A model generated the notes under the pieces. That model worked only from the letters and a program-made list of their open reading frames with translations. It was not told where the DNA came from and ran no database searches. From Clostridia bacterium (GTDB lineage Bacteria; Bacillota; DSM-521; Neomoorellales; Neomoorellaceae): a stretch of 35,344 bases of DNA. Below, one piece after another: positions 6,771-16,637 of this stretch. The position numbers and the translations under genes are program-made. The stretch lies in NCBI GenBank assembly GCA_030154265.1, contig JASKKH010000018.1, forward strand, positions 1-35,344, written 5' to 3'. Every line of letters begins with the position of its first letter. Positions within the stretch are counted from its first letter, which is position 1.

Positions 6771-8075
6771 TTATTTTATTATCTCATAAATTAAAGGTTG
6801 GGATTCCGGCTTTTTATTTGATAAAGTATAGGCATTTATAAACTGTTCTTTTGCCTTTTCAAAGTTGTCCTTCTCATTAACATGAAAAATAGCTAAGGGT
6901 TCCCCTTTTGTTAAATAATCACCTTTACGTTTTTTTAGTTCAATACCGACAGCTAAATCAATTGGGCTAGTTTTAGTGACCCGTCCAGCCCCTAATAGCA
7001 TAGCTGCCTCCCCAACCATACGCGTCTCAATATTATAGATATATCCGTCAGATAGGGCAGTTATAGTTATTTGATGCTTAGCTTGGGGTAAGAGTTCAGG
7101 TCTTTCTACAACTGCGGGATCTCCTCCCTGAGCAGCTATAAATTCCTTTAATTTTGTTAATCCCCGACCTGTTGTTAATAAAAGTTCTAAGCGTTCATAA
7201 CCTTCCTCAGCAGATTTTACTACCCCAGCCAAAAGGAGCATTTGGCTTCCCAAAGTAAAGCAAACTTCCTTTAATTCCTTGGAACCGTTACCGGCTAAAA
7301 CTGAAATAGCCTCTTTGACTTCCAGCGCATTACCTACCATCATACCCAGGGGTTCATCCATATTAGTAATAACAGCCACAGTTTTGCGCCCTATTCCCCG
7401 GCCAATGTCAACCATGGTTTGAGCTAAATCTTTGGCCGAACTAAGATCTGGCATAAAGGCTCCATTCCCAACCTTCACATCTAAAACTATAGCATCAGCA
7501 CCAGCAGCAATTTTTTTGCTCATAACACTACTGGCAATTAATGGGATACTTTCAACCGTTGCCGTTACATCCCTTAAAGAATAGAGTTTGCCATCAGCCG
7601 GTACTAAGTTGCCCGTCTGAGATGTAATGGCTAACCCTATTTCCTTTACTTGCCGAAACATTTCTTCATAGGATAACTGAACCCTAAACCCTGGAATTGA
7701 TTCAAGCTTATCTATAGTCCCTCCGGTATGACCTAAACCCCTTCCAGCCATTTTAACAACAGGTATTCCAGCAGCAGCAACTAAAGGAGCCAAAACTAAA
7801 GTAGTAGTATCAGCTACACCACCAGTACTATGTTTGTCAACTTTAATCCCCGGAACCGCACTCCAGTCAATTTGTTCCCCTGATTCAACCATTGCCTGGG
7901 TAAGGGCAACTGTTTCCTCCTTATCCAAACCACGAAAAAAGACGGACATCATAAAAGCCGCCATTTGATAGTCAGGAATATGCCCTTGTGTATAATCTTG
8001 AATCATAGTCTTAATTTCTGCCGAAGTAAGTTTTAACCCTTCTCGTTTACGGCGAATTAATTCGACCATTCGCAT
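6771..8075 (-). CDS. pdp: Pyrimidine-nucleoside phosphorylase
   Basis: The protein has 434 residues, the normal length for Pdp/DeoA. It carries the phosphate and pyrimidine site KHSTGGVADTTT (about 81-92), the family signature AGRGLGHTGGTIDKLESIPGF (about 109-129), then SLRDVTATVESIPLI and SSVMSKKIAAGAD. The C-terminal beta domain is complete. It cleaves uridine, deoxyuridine and thymidine with phosphate to the base and (deoxy)ribose 1-phosphate, in cytoplasmic nucleoside salvage. The start ATG 8075 follows AAGGGGG; ATG 8069 is an alternative. It does not sit with other deo genes here, and no own terminator is obvious before the AT-rich gap to the aldolase/phosphatase gene. Confidence 0.95.
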   Translation of the reverse strand: MRMVELIRRKREGLKLTSAEIKTMIQDYTQGHIPDYQMAAFMMSVFFRGLDKEETVALTQAMVESGEQIDWSAVPGIKVDKHSTGGVADTTTLVLAPLVAAAGIPVVKMAGRGLGHTGGTIDKLESIPGFRVQLSYEEMFRQVKEIGLAITSQTGNLVPADGKLYSLRDVTATVESIPLIASSVMSKKIAAGADAIVLDVKVGNGAFMPDLSSAKDLAQTMVDIGRGIGRKTVAVITNMDEPLGMMVGNALEVKEAISVLAGNGSKELKEVCFTLGSQMLLLAGVVKSAEEGYERLELLLTTGRGLTKLKEFIAAQGGDPAVVERPELLPQAKHQITITALSDGYIYNIETRMVGEAAMLLGAGRVTKTSPIDLAVGIELKKRKGDYLTKGEPLAIFHVNEKDNFEKAKEQFINAYTLSNKKPESQPLIYEIIK

Positions 8076-8120
8076 ACTCTAAAAGCCCCCTTAAAGAAGC
8101 TCCACTTGGAGTTTGAAATA

Positions 8121-8168
8121 AAAAGAAAAAAGTAACCTCTTGCCATAAAGCAAACAAGAGGTTTTTAT
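8121..8168 (-). terminator. Intrinsic terminator of iorAB
   Basis: Stem AACCTCTTG / CAAGAGGTT (8134-8142 with 8155-8163). On the minus strand it is followed by ACTTTTTTCTTTTT. It also has a T-run on the plus strand, but no plus-strand gene ends here. Confidence 0.88.
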
Positions 8169-8203
8169 AACAATTATACCTATTTATAACAATATATGTC
8201 AAC

Positions 8204-8791
8204 TTAAATTCCTGCTGTTTCCCATCCTAATTGGAAAGCTTTTTTGTTAATTTCTAAGAAACGTTCTGGAACTGATGAAGCTAATGCTTCTTCCCAGGCT
8301 TCCCGACTTATAGGTAAGTACTTTGCCAAAGCACCCATCATTACCACATTAACAGCTTTAACGTTACCCGCCTGGCGAGCCAGATCAAAGGCATCAAGCA
8401 TTAATGTATTAGTAACCATTTTACTCATTTCATCCTCCAGAGCAGAAGGATAAGTTGTCGCTCCTATTAGAACTGGAAGAGGATGAATTTCTTCTTTATT
8501 TACAATCAACTTACCATCTGCGTTCAGGTAAGGCAACCATCGCCTAGCTTCTAACTTTTCAAAGGCTACAAGGAAATCTGCAGTACCTTCAGCCATAGCC
8601 GGTGAGTATACCTTGGGACCAAAGCGAACCTGAGTTACAACACTGCCACCACGTTGAGCCATACCATGAATATCTGAAACCTTAACTTCTCCCCCAAGGG
8701 AAACTGCAGCCCTTGATAAAATACGACCAGCCAAAATAGTTCCTTGGCCTCCAACCCCAACTAGTAAAATATTATATACTTTATTACTCAT
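8204..8791 (-). CDS. iorB: Indolepyruvate:ferredoxin oxidoreductase, beta subunit
   Basis: The protein is about 195 residues, the usual size for the gamma-domain subunit of 2-oxoacid:ferredoxin oxidoreductases. It has NILLVGVGGQGTILAGRIL near the N-terminus (nucleotide-type GxGGQG loop) and HGMAQRGGSVVTQVRFG, the block shared with IorB and PorC. With IorA it oxidises indolepyruvate and other aryl pyruvates to aryl acetyl-CoA, reducing ferredoxin. The ATG at 8791 overlaps the end of iorA by 8 bp and has AGGTGAGG just upstream; a GTG at 8800 would be longer but is less well placed. Translational coupling with iorA is likely. A terminator follows. Confidence 0.93.
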   Translation of the reverse strand: MSNKVYNILLVGVGGQGTILAGRILSRAAVSLGGEVKVSDIHGMAQRGGSVVTQVRFGPKVYSPAMAEGTADFLVAFEKLEARRWLPYLNADGKLIVNKEEIHPLPVLIGATTYPSALEDEMSKMVTNTLMLDAFDLARQAGNVKAVNVVMMGALAKYLPISREAWEEALASSVPERFLEINKKAFQLGWETAGI

Positions 8792-10574
8792 TAGCCTCAC
8801 CTGCTTTCACTATGGCCTTTGCCGGGCAAATCTGAGTACAAATGCCACAACCATTACACTGTACCTGGTCGACTACCACCTTCTTACCATCAAACGACAG
8901 AGCTGGACAGCCTAATCTTAAGCAGATTTTACAACCACGGCAAGCCTCAGGGTCGACCACACAAGTTGCCTCTTTTTCTTTACTTAACAGTGCACATGGA
9001 CGACGGGCAATAATTACAGAAGGTTCATCAGCTTCTGTCTCTTCACGAATAGCCTTTTCTACAGCTTTTAAATCATAATTATCAACTACTTGTACCCGTT
9101 TTATGCCTAATCCTTTAACAACCTGTTCTAAATCTACCTTATGGGCCTCTTCATGGCTAGCCGTATATCCTGTACCAGGATGATCCTGATGCCCAGTCAT
9201 GGCAGTAGTACTATTATCAAGGATTATCAAGGTGCCGTTTCCGCCATTATAAACCATGTTAACAAGTCCGGTCATGCCGGAATGTAAGAAAGTAGAGTCG
9301 CCAATTACACCTACCACTTTACGGCCAAACTCATTGCCTCTAGCCTTTTCTAACCCTAAAGAAACTCCCAGACTGGCCCCCATACAAATACATGTATCCA
9401 TGGCTTGCAGGGGAGGGGTAGCCCCCAAGGTATAACAACCGATATCACCAGCTACCACCATATTGAGTTTTTTCAGAATATAAAAGACAGCACGGTGGGG
9501 ACAGCCTGCACACATCAAAGGAGGTCTATTAGGAAGATTTGTTTCTGCCGTTGCAGCAGCTTGCATTGCCTCTGGCTTAGCCAAAGGAGCTAGTTCTGGA
9601 TCCAATTCTGCTACTTTTGCACCTACTGTCTTAGCAACAATATTACTGTTTAGTTCATCAACCCGTGGAATTAGCTCTTTGCCGATAACAGGTAAACCCC
9701 ATGCACGGATTTGGTCTTCAATGAATGGCTCTAGTTCTTCAACAACATAACAAGTCTCTACATTATTTATAAATTCACGAATTAGATTCTCCGGTAAAGG
9801 ATATGTTAAGCCTAATTTTAATACTGAAACATCAGGCATAACTTCTTTAACGTACTGATAAGCTATTCCGGAAGTAATTACTCCTACCCGCTTGTCAGCC
9901 CATTCCACACGGTTTAAAGGACTTGTTTCAGCATACTCCATGAGTTTCTTTCTGCGCTCTTCAACCACATAGTGGCGGGCTTTACCATAAGCAGGTAACA
10001 TAACGTATTTAGTAGGTTCTTTTGAATAATCTTTGAGGGATACTTCTTTACGCTCACCCAGCTCAACCAAACTATACGAATGAGCTACTCTAGTGGTAAG
10101 GCGAAGCATAACCGGAGTATCAAACTGCTCGCTAAGATCAAATCCGAACCCTACCATATCCTTTACTTCCTGACTATCGGAAGGCTCAAGACAAGGCATC
10201 TGGGCCATACGAGCATAAAAACGGTTATCCTGTTCATTCTGGGAACTAAATAAACCTGGATCGTCGGCGGATACTAAAATTAACCCGCCATTCACTCCAG
10301 TATATGCCAGAGTCATTAGAGGATCAGCTGCTACATTAACCCCTACATGTTTCATAGCAGCCAAAGCCCTGGCCCCACCAATGGAAGCACCAATTGCTAC
10401 TTCCAAGGCTACCTTTTCATTAGTAGACCATTCAGCATAAACTTCTTTGTACTGGGCTATGGCTTCTACTATTTCTGTACTTGGAGTACCTGGATAAGCA
10501 GCCGCTACCCTTACTCCTGCTTCCCAGGCTCCACGAGCCAAAGCATGATTCCCAATAAGTAATTCTTTCTTCAC
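8784..10574 (-). CDS. iorA: Indolepyruvate:ferredoxin oxidoreductase, alpha subunit
   Basis: The protein has about 596 residues and the full IorA architecture. An N-terminal pyruvate-ferredoxin-type domain (GNHALARGAWEAGVRVAAAYPGTPS) leads to a middle domain, then a TPP-binding domain with GDIGCYTLG and the motif GDSTFLHSGM followed by NMVYNGGNG and LDNSTTAMTGHQDHPG. The C-terminus is a two-cluster ferredoxin, CRGCKICLRLGCP and CNGCGICTQICP, for electron transfer. Substrates are aryl pyruvates from Trp, Phe and Tyr. Start: GTG at 10574 lies 7 nt behind AGGAGAGG; an upstream in-frame extension lacks a ribosome binding site. Downstream of it is iorB (overlap) and upstream a phenylacetate-CoA ligase gene, which fits aryl acetate/aryl acetyl-CoA interconversion with ATP gain. 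Confidence 0.95.
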   Translation of the reverse strand: MKKELLIGNHALARGAWEAGVRVAAAYPGTPSTEIVEAIAQYKEVYAEWSTNEKVALEVAIGASIGGARALAAMKHVGVNVAADPLMTLAYTGVNGGLILVSADDPGLFSSQNEQDNRFYARMAQMPCLEPSDSQEVKDMVGFGFDLSEQFDTPVMLRLTTRVAHSYSLVELGERKEVSLKDYSKEPTKYVMLPAYGKARHYVVEERRKKLMEYAETSPLNRVEWADKRVGVITSGIAYQYVKEVMPDVSVLKLGLTYPLPENLIREFINNVETCYVVEELEPFIEDQIRAWGLPVIGKELIPRVDELNSNIVAKTVGAKVAELDPELAPLAKPEAMQAAATAETNLPNRPPLMCAGCPHRAVFYILKKLNMVVAGDIGCYTLGATPPLQAMDTCICMGASLGVSLGLEKARGNEFGRKVVGVIGDSTFLHSGMTGLVNMVYNGGNGTLIILDNSTTAMTGHQDHPGTGYTASHEEAHKVDLEQVVKGLGIKRVQVVDNYDLKAVEKAIREETEADEPSVIIARRPCALLSKEKEATCVVDPEACRGCKICLRLGCPALSFDGKKVVVDQVQCNGCGICTQICPAKAIVKAGEANE

Positions 10575-10767
10575 AGTTTCACCTCTCCTAAAGACATTAA
10601 CCCACAAACATAGACAATAATCCCAAACATTTTTATTTATTGTAACTTAATATGCCAATGTATGCTACTACTTTTTATAGGCAATATTTTGGGGTAGCAA
10701 CTACTTTATTAATCAAAAGAAACAGCTACCTCTAAATATAAAATCTTAGAGTTTTAAAAGAAGGCCT

Positions 10768-12066
10768 TTATTTATTACGCAAGTCAATAACTCGCTGTGC
10801 TTTTCCTTCACTTCTTTCTATACTATTAGGTTCTAATAAACGCACCTTGGCCTTTAATTGTAAAGTCGTATTTAGAAGGTCACCAATTCTTTCTTCCAAT
10901 TCCTCTAAGCATCGATAACGGTCACTAAAGAAATTGGGATCTACTTCTACCCTGACTTCTAATTCATCCAGATAATTACGTTTACTAACAACTAATTGAT
11001 AATGCGGTGAAACTCCTTCTATCTCCATCAGTACACTTTCGACCTGAGAAGGGAAAACGTTAACACCACGAATAATCAACATATCGTCAGTGCGACCAGT
11101 AATTTTGGATAATCGCGCAGTAGTACGTCCACAACGACAAGGCTCATAATTTATTGAAGAAATGTCATGAGTACGATATCGCAAAACAGATAAAGCTTCC
11201 TTGTTAAGATTGGTAATAACTACTTCACCTTTAACTCCTGGTGGACAAGGTTCCCCTGTAACCGGATCGATAATTTCAACCAAAAAGTTGTCTTCTGCAA
11301 TATGTTGACCATCCCGATACTCACATTCACCTGAAATACCAGGACCCAAAACCTCAGATAAACCGTAATTATCTGTAGCTAATATTCCCCAGCGACGTTC
11401 AATCTCCTGAAGCATTTCTCTACTAGAAGCCTCGCCGCCAAATAGACCCAACCTAACAGGTAGTTCTTGAGGATTTACCCCTTCTGCCTCTGCAACTTCA
11501 GCAAGATGTAAAACATAAGATGGTGTTCCGACAAGTACTGTTGTACCAAAGTCCTGCATTAACATAATTTGCCGCCTTGATTTCCCAGCAGCAGCTGGAA
11601 TAACAGTAGCCCCAACTCGTTCTAAACCATAGTGCAAACCAAAACCGCCGGTAAAAAGGCCATATCCAAAAACTACTTGTACAACATCATCAGAAGTTAC
11701 TCCAGCAGTAGAAACCATTCTTGCCACTAAATCTGTCCAGGTTTCCATATCTCTTTTTGTATAACCTACAACTGTTGATTTACCGGTAGTTCCAGACGAG
11801 GCATGAATACGCACAAGCTCCTTTGAAGGTACCGCAAAAAGTCCGAATGGGTAATTCTTACGGAAATCTTCCTTGGTCGTCATTGGTAACAATCGTACAT
11901 CAGCCAAGGTGCGAATATCTGTGGGGCGAACACCACGGGCGTCCATAGCTTGACGGTAAAAAGGAACACGCTCATAAACCCTAGCTACCGTTTCTTGCAA
12001 TCGTGATAATTGTAGTTCTTCCAGTTCAGCGCGGGACATACACTCATGTTTAGGATCCCAAATCAT
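10768..12066 (-). CDS. paaK: Phenylacetate-CoA ligase family protein
   Basis: A 432-residue member of the AMP-forming adenylating superfamily, the normal length for PaaK. The phosphate loop SSGTTGKSTVVGYT lies at about 90-103, DNYGLSEVLGPG and GEVVITNL follow in the middle, and RTDDMLIIRGVNVFPSQ at the hinge marks the C-terminal domain. The family makes aryl acetyl-CoA from aryl acetate, CoA and ATP. Next to iorAB it may run in reverse as an acid-thiokinase-like step or activate aryl acetates formed during amino acid fermentation; the substrate is inferred. Its ATG overlaps the 3' end of the symporter gene by 17 bp, so the two are probably coupled. About 190 nt separate it from iorA, and a separate iorA promoter is possible there. 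Confidence 0.93.
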   Translation of the reverse strand: MIWDPKHECMSRAELEELQLSRLQETVARVYERVPFYRQAMDARGVRPTDIRTLADVRLLPMTTKEDFRKNYPFGLFAVPSKELVRIHASSGTTGKSTVVGYTKRDMETWTDLVARMVSTAGVTSDDVVQVVFGYGLFTGGFGLHYGLERVGATVIPAAAGKSRRQIMLMQDFGTTVLVGTPSYVLHLAEVAEAEGVNPQELPVRLGLFGGEASSREMLQEIERRWGILATDNYGLSEVLGPGISGECEYRDGQHIAEDNFLVEIIDPVTGEPCPPGVKGEVVITNLNKEALSVLRYRTHDISSINYEPCRCGRTTARLSKITGRTDDMLIIRGVNVFPSQVESVLMEIEGVSPHYQLVVSKRNYLDELEVRVEVDPNFFSDRYRCLEELEERIGDLLNTTLQLKAKVRLLEPNSIERSEGKAQRVIDLRNK

Positions 12067-13558
12067 CAGTCACCAATCCTTTTGATACTATGTTCTTTAC
12101 CTTGTTAGCCCCAAAGACCTTGGCTAAGTGCTTACTAGAAAAAGCCGGTGTTACGAGGCTAACTAATGGCACAACTCCTAAGGGTATAATCATAGCCAAA
12201 CAACCTATAGTAGGTATAACGCTACTATCTAAGTGATAGTAAAAAGATAACCCTATGGATATAAAAAACCCACTCAACAGTCCTGCCCAGGCTCCCGCCT
12301 TAGTGGTACGAGGCCAGAAAAGTCCATATAGATAGGGCGCCAGGAAAGCTCCTGCCAAAGTACCCCATGATAAGGACATGAGAACTAAAATTATAGTGGG
12401 TTTTAAAGCAATATAAACGGACAGCCCAATAAAGAAAACGCATAAAACACGTAATAAAGTTACAATCACCCGGTGAGAGACCCCTGATACTGTTCCCCGA
12501 ATAAGGTCTATGGCTATAGCGGAACTGGATACCAATACCAATGAAGCCAAAGTTGACATTGAAGCCGCCAATACCAACAACATAATTAATAACCCTACCC
12601 AAGGAGGTAAAAACTGGTCTATAATTTGCGGCATTATTAAATCGGGGTTAGGGTTGCCGTTTAAAAGGGGTATTTGATTGTTAAAGAACAGTCGACCAAG
12701 AGCCCCTGGAAAATATGCACCAGTAGCAATAATTACGGCAAATATGGTTGAAACAATTGTAGCCGCCCTAATAGAACGTTCATCTTTAATTGCATAGAAC
12801 TTTTGCACCATTTGAGGTAATCCCCAAGGACCTAAACTTGTTAAAACAACCAGTGATAATAAGGAAATCCAGTTGGGTCCCATCGGTGAAACCAGGCTAT
12901 GGTCGATAGCTGCCAAACGGTTTATGCCTGTAATCAATCCCCCTACAGGTTCCGAGTTTATGATATAAAACAAAAATACAAATATACCGCCAATCATCAC
13001 AAGGCCTTGAATAAAATCGGTTAATGTCACAGCTAAGTATCCACCTAAAACCAGATAAAAAGCCGTAAGCATAGCCATTACAATAAGAGCCGTAGCAAAA
13101 TCAATCTGAAAAACATGTTCAAATAAATAACTTAAACCTAAATATACAGAAGCTGAATATGGAACCATAAATATAAAAATCAATAAAGCCCCTACTGTCC
13201 TTAACCATGGGCAATCATACCGTGCAGCTAAAAATTCAGGCATGGTTAAAGCATTAAGCCGTACGGTCATCTCCCTTGTTGGTCGAGCTAAAACCTTCCA
13301 AGCTAAAAAAGTCCCTACAAAGGCATTACCAACTACAATCCACAAATCAGATAAACCAAATCCCCAACCAACTTTACCTGCGTAACCAATAAATATAACA
13401 GCAGAAAAATAGGTCGTACCATAGGCAAAAGCCGATACCCAGGGGCCAATATTTCGATTTCCCAAAAAAAAGCCGCTTACATCTTTAGTTTTTCTTGAGC
13501 TAAAAACACCAATAGAAAAAAGAACAATAAAATAAATGCCCAAAATAAAAAACTTCAT
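12050..13558 (-). CDS. Sodium:solute symporter (SSS family)
   Basis: The product is about 502 residues with around 13 hydrophobic segments. SSS features are the first helix FILGIYFIVLFSIGVFSSRKTKDVSGFFLGNR, the block FSAVIFIGYAGKVGWGFG, and LVLGGYLAVTLTDFIQGLVM. It should use the sodium gradient to import an organic solute. Family members take up proline, pantothenate, acetate, amino acids or keto acids; the linkage to paaK and iorAB suggests an aromatic acid, amino acid or carboxylate, but the substrate is not readable. Start: ATG 13558 is 8 nt behind GGAGG; an upstream in-frame start at 13591 has no ribosome binding site. First gene of the likely operon. Confidence 0.92.
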   Translation of the reverse strand: MKFFILGIYFIVLFSIGVFSSRKTKDVSGFFLGNRNIGPWVSAFAYGTTYFSAVIFIGYAGKVGWGFGLSDLWIVVGNAFVGTFLAWKVLARPTREMTVRLNALTMPEFLAARYDCPWLRTVGALLIFIFMVPYSASVYLGLSYLFEHVFQIDFATALIVMAMLTAFYLVLGGYLAVTLTDFIQGLVMIGGIFVFLFYIINSEPVGGLITGINRLAAIDHSLVSPMGPNWISLLSLVVLTSLGPWGLPQMVQKFYAIKDERSIRAATIVSTIFAVIIATGAYFPGALGRLFFNNQIPLLNGNPNPDLIMPQIIDQFLPPWVGLLIMLLVLAASMSTLASLVLVSSSAIAIDLIRGTVSGVSHRVIVTLLRVLCVFFIGLSVYIALKPTIILVLMSLSWGTLAGAFLAPYLYGLFWPRTTKAGAWAGLLSGFFISIGLSFYYHLDSSVIPTIGCLAMIIPLGVVPLVSLVTPAFSSKHLAKVFGANKVKNIVSKGLVTDDLGS

Positions 13559-13824
13559 CCTGCCTTCCTCCCATCCTACCTGAAGTTTCAAATTATTAAT
13601 TTATTAGTTATTCTATAATTTAATATAGATTCCTGCTGATAAGATTTACTTATAGTTAAAAAAACTTTGTCCATATATTAGTTAACAAAACGTAGTATAT
13701 AAAACGCCATTTTTAGGTTATAATATGCACGCTTATACATCAAATACTCTTCACCAAATGATTAAATAATAATTTACCACTTACGCGCGCTTACCTTTAT
13801 AAATAAGAAAATTAATCCTTAAAA
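13559..13824. other. Intergenic region upstream of the symporter gene
   Basis: About 270 bp, AT-rich, without a coding frame. A weak minus-strand promoter is possible: TTTGAT, 16 nt, TATAAC (about 13715-13742). No riboswitch or T-box element is recognised. Confidence 0.4.
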
Positions 13825-13866
13825 CAAATGCCTCCTTACCTGGAAAATAAAGGAGGCATTTTTATA
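13825..13866 (-). terminator. Terminator of the arginine operon
   Basis: Stem ATGCCTCCTT / AAGGAGGCAT with a 12-nt loop. On the minus strand it is followed by TTGTTTT; on the plus strand by TTTTTATA. It lies just downstream of argH, the last gene of the operon. Confidence 0.85.
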
Positions 13867-13870
13867 TCCA

Positions 13871-15244
13871 TTACATATCGAGAATCTTCTTGGCCCGTTC
13901 CAGAGCTTGTCTGACAGCGTCAGGGGCCGGCCCCCCAGGTAGATTGCGACCATTAACACAAGCTTCAATACTAAGACAGTCAAAAATATCTTCCTCGAAG
14001 AAAGTAGAAAAAGATTGTAACTCTTTAAGGGTTAGCTGGGATATGGTTTTACCAATCTTAAGACAATGAAGAACCAATGAACCCACTACGGCATGGGCTT
14101 CCCGGAAAGGCACTCCCTTTCTCACCAGATATTCAGCTACGTCAGTAGCATTAGCAAATCCCTGGTCAGCTGCCTTTCGCATATTATCCTTCTTAAATTT
14201 AGTCGTAGCTAACATAGGAGTAAATACCATTAGGCAACCTTTAACGGTATCAACAGCATCAAAAAGTGCTTCCTTATCTTCCTGCATATCTTTGTTATAA
14301 GCTAAGGGCAACCCCTTCATAACAGTTAGCATTCCCATAAGGTGACCATAGACCCTGCCTGTTTTCCCTCGTACAAGTTCGGCGACATCAGGGTTTTTCT
14401 TCTGTGGCATCATACTAGAACCTGTACTGTAGGCATCATCTAGTTCTATAAAACTAAACTCTTCACTGGACCAAAGGATTAATTCCTCACAAAAGCGACT
14501 TAGATGCATCATAATTAGTGAAGCAACTGATATGAATTCAACAACATAGTCACGATCACTAACAGCATCAAGAGAATTGGCGCTCATATCTTTAAACCCT
14601 AATTCCCCAGCAACCTTTTTCCGGTCAATCGGTAAGGTCGTACCCGCCAAGGCACCTGCCCCCAAGGGTAGGATATTGACTCGCTCCAAACAATCATTTA
14701 AACGTTGATAATCACGATAAAACATTTCAAAATAAGCCAACAAATGATGAGCCAAAGTAACCGGCTGAGCCTTTTGAAGATGGGTATAACCGGGCAAAAT
14801 AGTATCTATGTGTTCGCTAGCAATATCTACTAATACTCTCTGTAAACCCGTAAGAAGATCTTTAATACTATTAATTTCATCTTTCAAATACAGGCGCAAA
14901 TCAAGAGTAACCTGGTCGTTTCGGCTGCGACCGGTATGTAACTTTTTCCCCACATCCCCAATACGCTCTGTTAAAAGTTTTTCAACATTCATATGAATAT
15001 CTTCTGCGCCTATATCGAAAGTTACCTGTCCGGCATCAATATCTTTCCGGATAGATTTTAATCCTTCAACAATCTTTTCTCCTTCTTCAGGAGTTAAAAG
15101 CCCTACCGCTGTCAACATCCTGGCATGGGCTATAGAACCCTCTATATCCTGTTTATAAAGGCGTTGATCAAAACTTATAGAAGAATGAAAATCTTCTACC
15201 AGTCTATCAGTTGTCTTGGTAAAACGCCCACCCCAAAGTTTCAT
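13871..15244 (-). CDS. argH: Argininosuccinate lyase
   Basis: 457 residues, as expected. It begins [10 protein letters not shown], typical of ArgH, and has [23 protein letters not shown] (about 111-120), [16 protein letters not shown] and the fumarase/ASL signature [12 protein letters not shown] with the catalytic flexible-loop serine. It splits argininosuccinate to arginine and fumarate, the last step of arginine synthesis. The ATG has GGAGG 9 nt upstream. It is the last gene of the arg operon, separated from argG by 114 nt that hold a large hairpin (see below), which may tune the argG to argH ratio. Confidence 0.97.
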   Translation of the reverse strand: MKLWGGRFTKTTDRLVEDFHSSISFDQRLYKQDIEGSIAHARMLTAVGLLTPEEGEKIVEGLKSIRKDIDAGQVTFDIGAEDIHMNVEKLLTERIGDVGKKLHTGRSRNDQVTLDLRLYLKDEINSIKDLLTGLQRVLVDIASEHIDTILPGYTHLQKAQPVTLAHHLLAYFEMFYRDYQRLNDCLERVNILPLGAGALAGTTLPIDRKKVAGELGFKDMSANSLDAVSDRDYVVEFISVASLIMMHLSRFCEELILWSSEEFSFIELDDAYSTGSSMMPQKKNPDVAELVRGKTGRVYGHLMGMLTVMKGLPLAYNKDMQEDKEALFDAVDTVKGCLMVFTPMLATTKFKKDNMRKAADQGFANATDVAEYLVRKGVPFREAHAVVGSLVLHCLKIGKTISQLTLKELQSFSTFFEEDIFDCLSIEACVNGRNLPGGPAPDAVRQALERAKKILDM

Positions 15245-15284
15245 AGCTATTTCCTCCGCAAAAAACTAATTTGTATTATATAAG

Positions 15285-15335
15285 GGTAGATCCCTTTTTG
15301 CCTTCGTAGCCATAAGGGAACCTACCCTATTTTCT
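15285..15335 (-). other. Large intercistronic hairpin between argG and argH
   Basis: On the minus strand GGGTAGG..CCCTT (about 15317-15333) and AAGGG..CTACCC (about 15286-15300) pair with a small bulge across a loop with a second short stem. There is no U-run after it on the minus strand, so it is more likely an RNA processing or stability element than a terminator. Confidence 0.55.
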
Positions 15336-15358
15336 TTATATATTGTTATAGCTCCTGG

Positions 15359-16570
15359 TTACTTCTTTAACCCAGTTCTCTCTTCCATTAGGGCTCTCAC
15401 TTTTAGAGGTAGACCAAAAAGGTTAATAAATCCACCTGCATCCTTATGGTCATAATCACCACCAGCACCAAAGGTCACTACATCCTCACTGTAGATAGAA
15501 TATGGTGATTTGGCACCTGCCGGAGTACAGTTACCTTTATATAGTTTTAATCTTACTGTACCAGTAACTGTTTCCTGAGTACTGTCCACAAAAGCATCCA
15601 AAGCCTTCTTCAATTGAGAGAACCAATTGCCATCATAAACAAGTTCTGCATATTTAGCTGCAACCTGTTCTTTGAAGTGCATTGTCATGCGGTCTAAAGT
15701 TAAATACTCTAATTCCTGATGAGCCTTGTAAAGGATAGTACCTCCTGGTGTCTCATAAACGCCCCGTGACTTCATACCCACCAAACGGTTTTCGACAATA
15801 TCATCAATACCTATTCCATTGGCCGCACCCAATTTATTTAGTTTCTCTACCAAAGCTACAGAATCCAACTTTTTACCATCAACAGCTACTGGTATCCCTT
15901 TTTCAAAATCAATTGTTACATATGTAGCCTTATCTGGTGCCTTTTCCGGTGGCGTAATTATTAAATAAAGATCATCCTGGGGTTCGTTCCAGGGGTCTTC
16001 TAAATCGGCCCCTTCGTGGCTTAAATGCCATAGGTTACGATCCATACTATAAGGCCGTTCCTTACTTACCGGTACGGGAATACCTCTCTCATTTGCATAA
16101 TCAATGGCTTCCTCGCGGGAACGAATATCCCATAAACGCCATGGTGCAACAATCTTTAATTTCGGGTTTAATGCTTTTATTGCTAATTCAAAACGTACCT
16201 GATCATTACCTTTACCGGTAGCACCATGAGCAATTGCTGTTGCCCCTTCTTTATTGGCTATATCCACTAAACACTTAGCTATAAGAGGCCGGGCAAAGGA
16301 AGTACCTAAAAGGTATTTACCCTCATAAACAGCACCAGCTTTAAGGGTAGGCCAGATGTATTCTTCAACGAACTCTTTCTTGGCATCAACTATATAAACT
16401 TTACTGGCTCCACTTTTAATTGCCTTTTCCTCTACAGGAGCTAATTCTTCCCCCTGACCAAGATCAACAGCTACAGCAATAACCTCATAACCATAGTTTT
16501 CTTTAAGCCAAGGAATAATAATAGAAGTATCCAGACCACCGGAATACGCAAGAACTACTTTTTCTGCCAT
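15359..16570 (-). CDS. argG: Argininosuccinate synthase
   Basis: 403 residues, the standard length. The N-terminal P-loop AYSGGLDTS (about 8-16) belongs to the ATP pyrophosphatase fold, and [13 protein letters not shown] (about 115-127) and [14 protein letters not shown] (about 172-185) are the aspartate and citrulline sites. It joins citrulline and aspartate with ATP cleavage to AMP and pyrophosphate. The ATG is preceded by AAAGGAG at about 10 nt. It follows argF by 67 nt and precedes argH. Confidence 0.97.
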   Translation of the reverse strand: MAEKVVLAYSGGLDTSIIIPWLKENYGYEVIAVAVDLGQGEELAPVEEKAIKSGASKVYIVDAKKEFVEEYIWPTLKAGAVYEGKYLLGTSFARPLIAKCLVDIANKEGATAIAHGATGKGNDQVRFELAIKALNPKLKIVAPWRLWDIRSREEAIDYANERGIPVPVSKERPYSMDRNLWHLSHEGADLEDPWNEPQDDLYLIITPPEKAPDKATYVTIDFEKGIPVAVDGKKLDSVALVEKLNKLGAANGIGIDDIVENRLVGMKSRGVYETPGGTILYKAHQELEYLTLDRMTMHFKEQVAAKYAELVYDGNWFSQLKKALDAFVDSTQETVTGTVRLKLYKGNCTPAGAKSPYSIYSEDVVTFGAGGDYDHKDAGGFINLFGLPLKVRALMEERTGLKK

Positions 16571-16637
16571 TTGTCTCAGGCTCCTTTCAGGCCAAAATAA
16601 AAATAATATTTAAGAATATATTAATTAACATCATGAA

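Noticed and set aside
12300-12602. Minus-strand frame of 100 codons
   Set aside because: Shadow frame inside the sodium:solute symporter gene.
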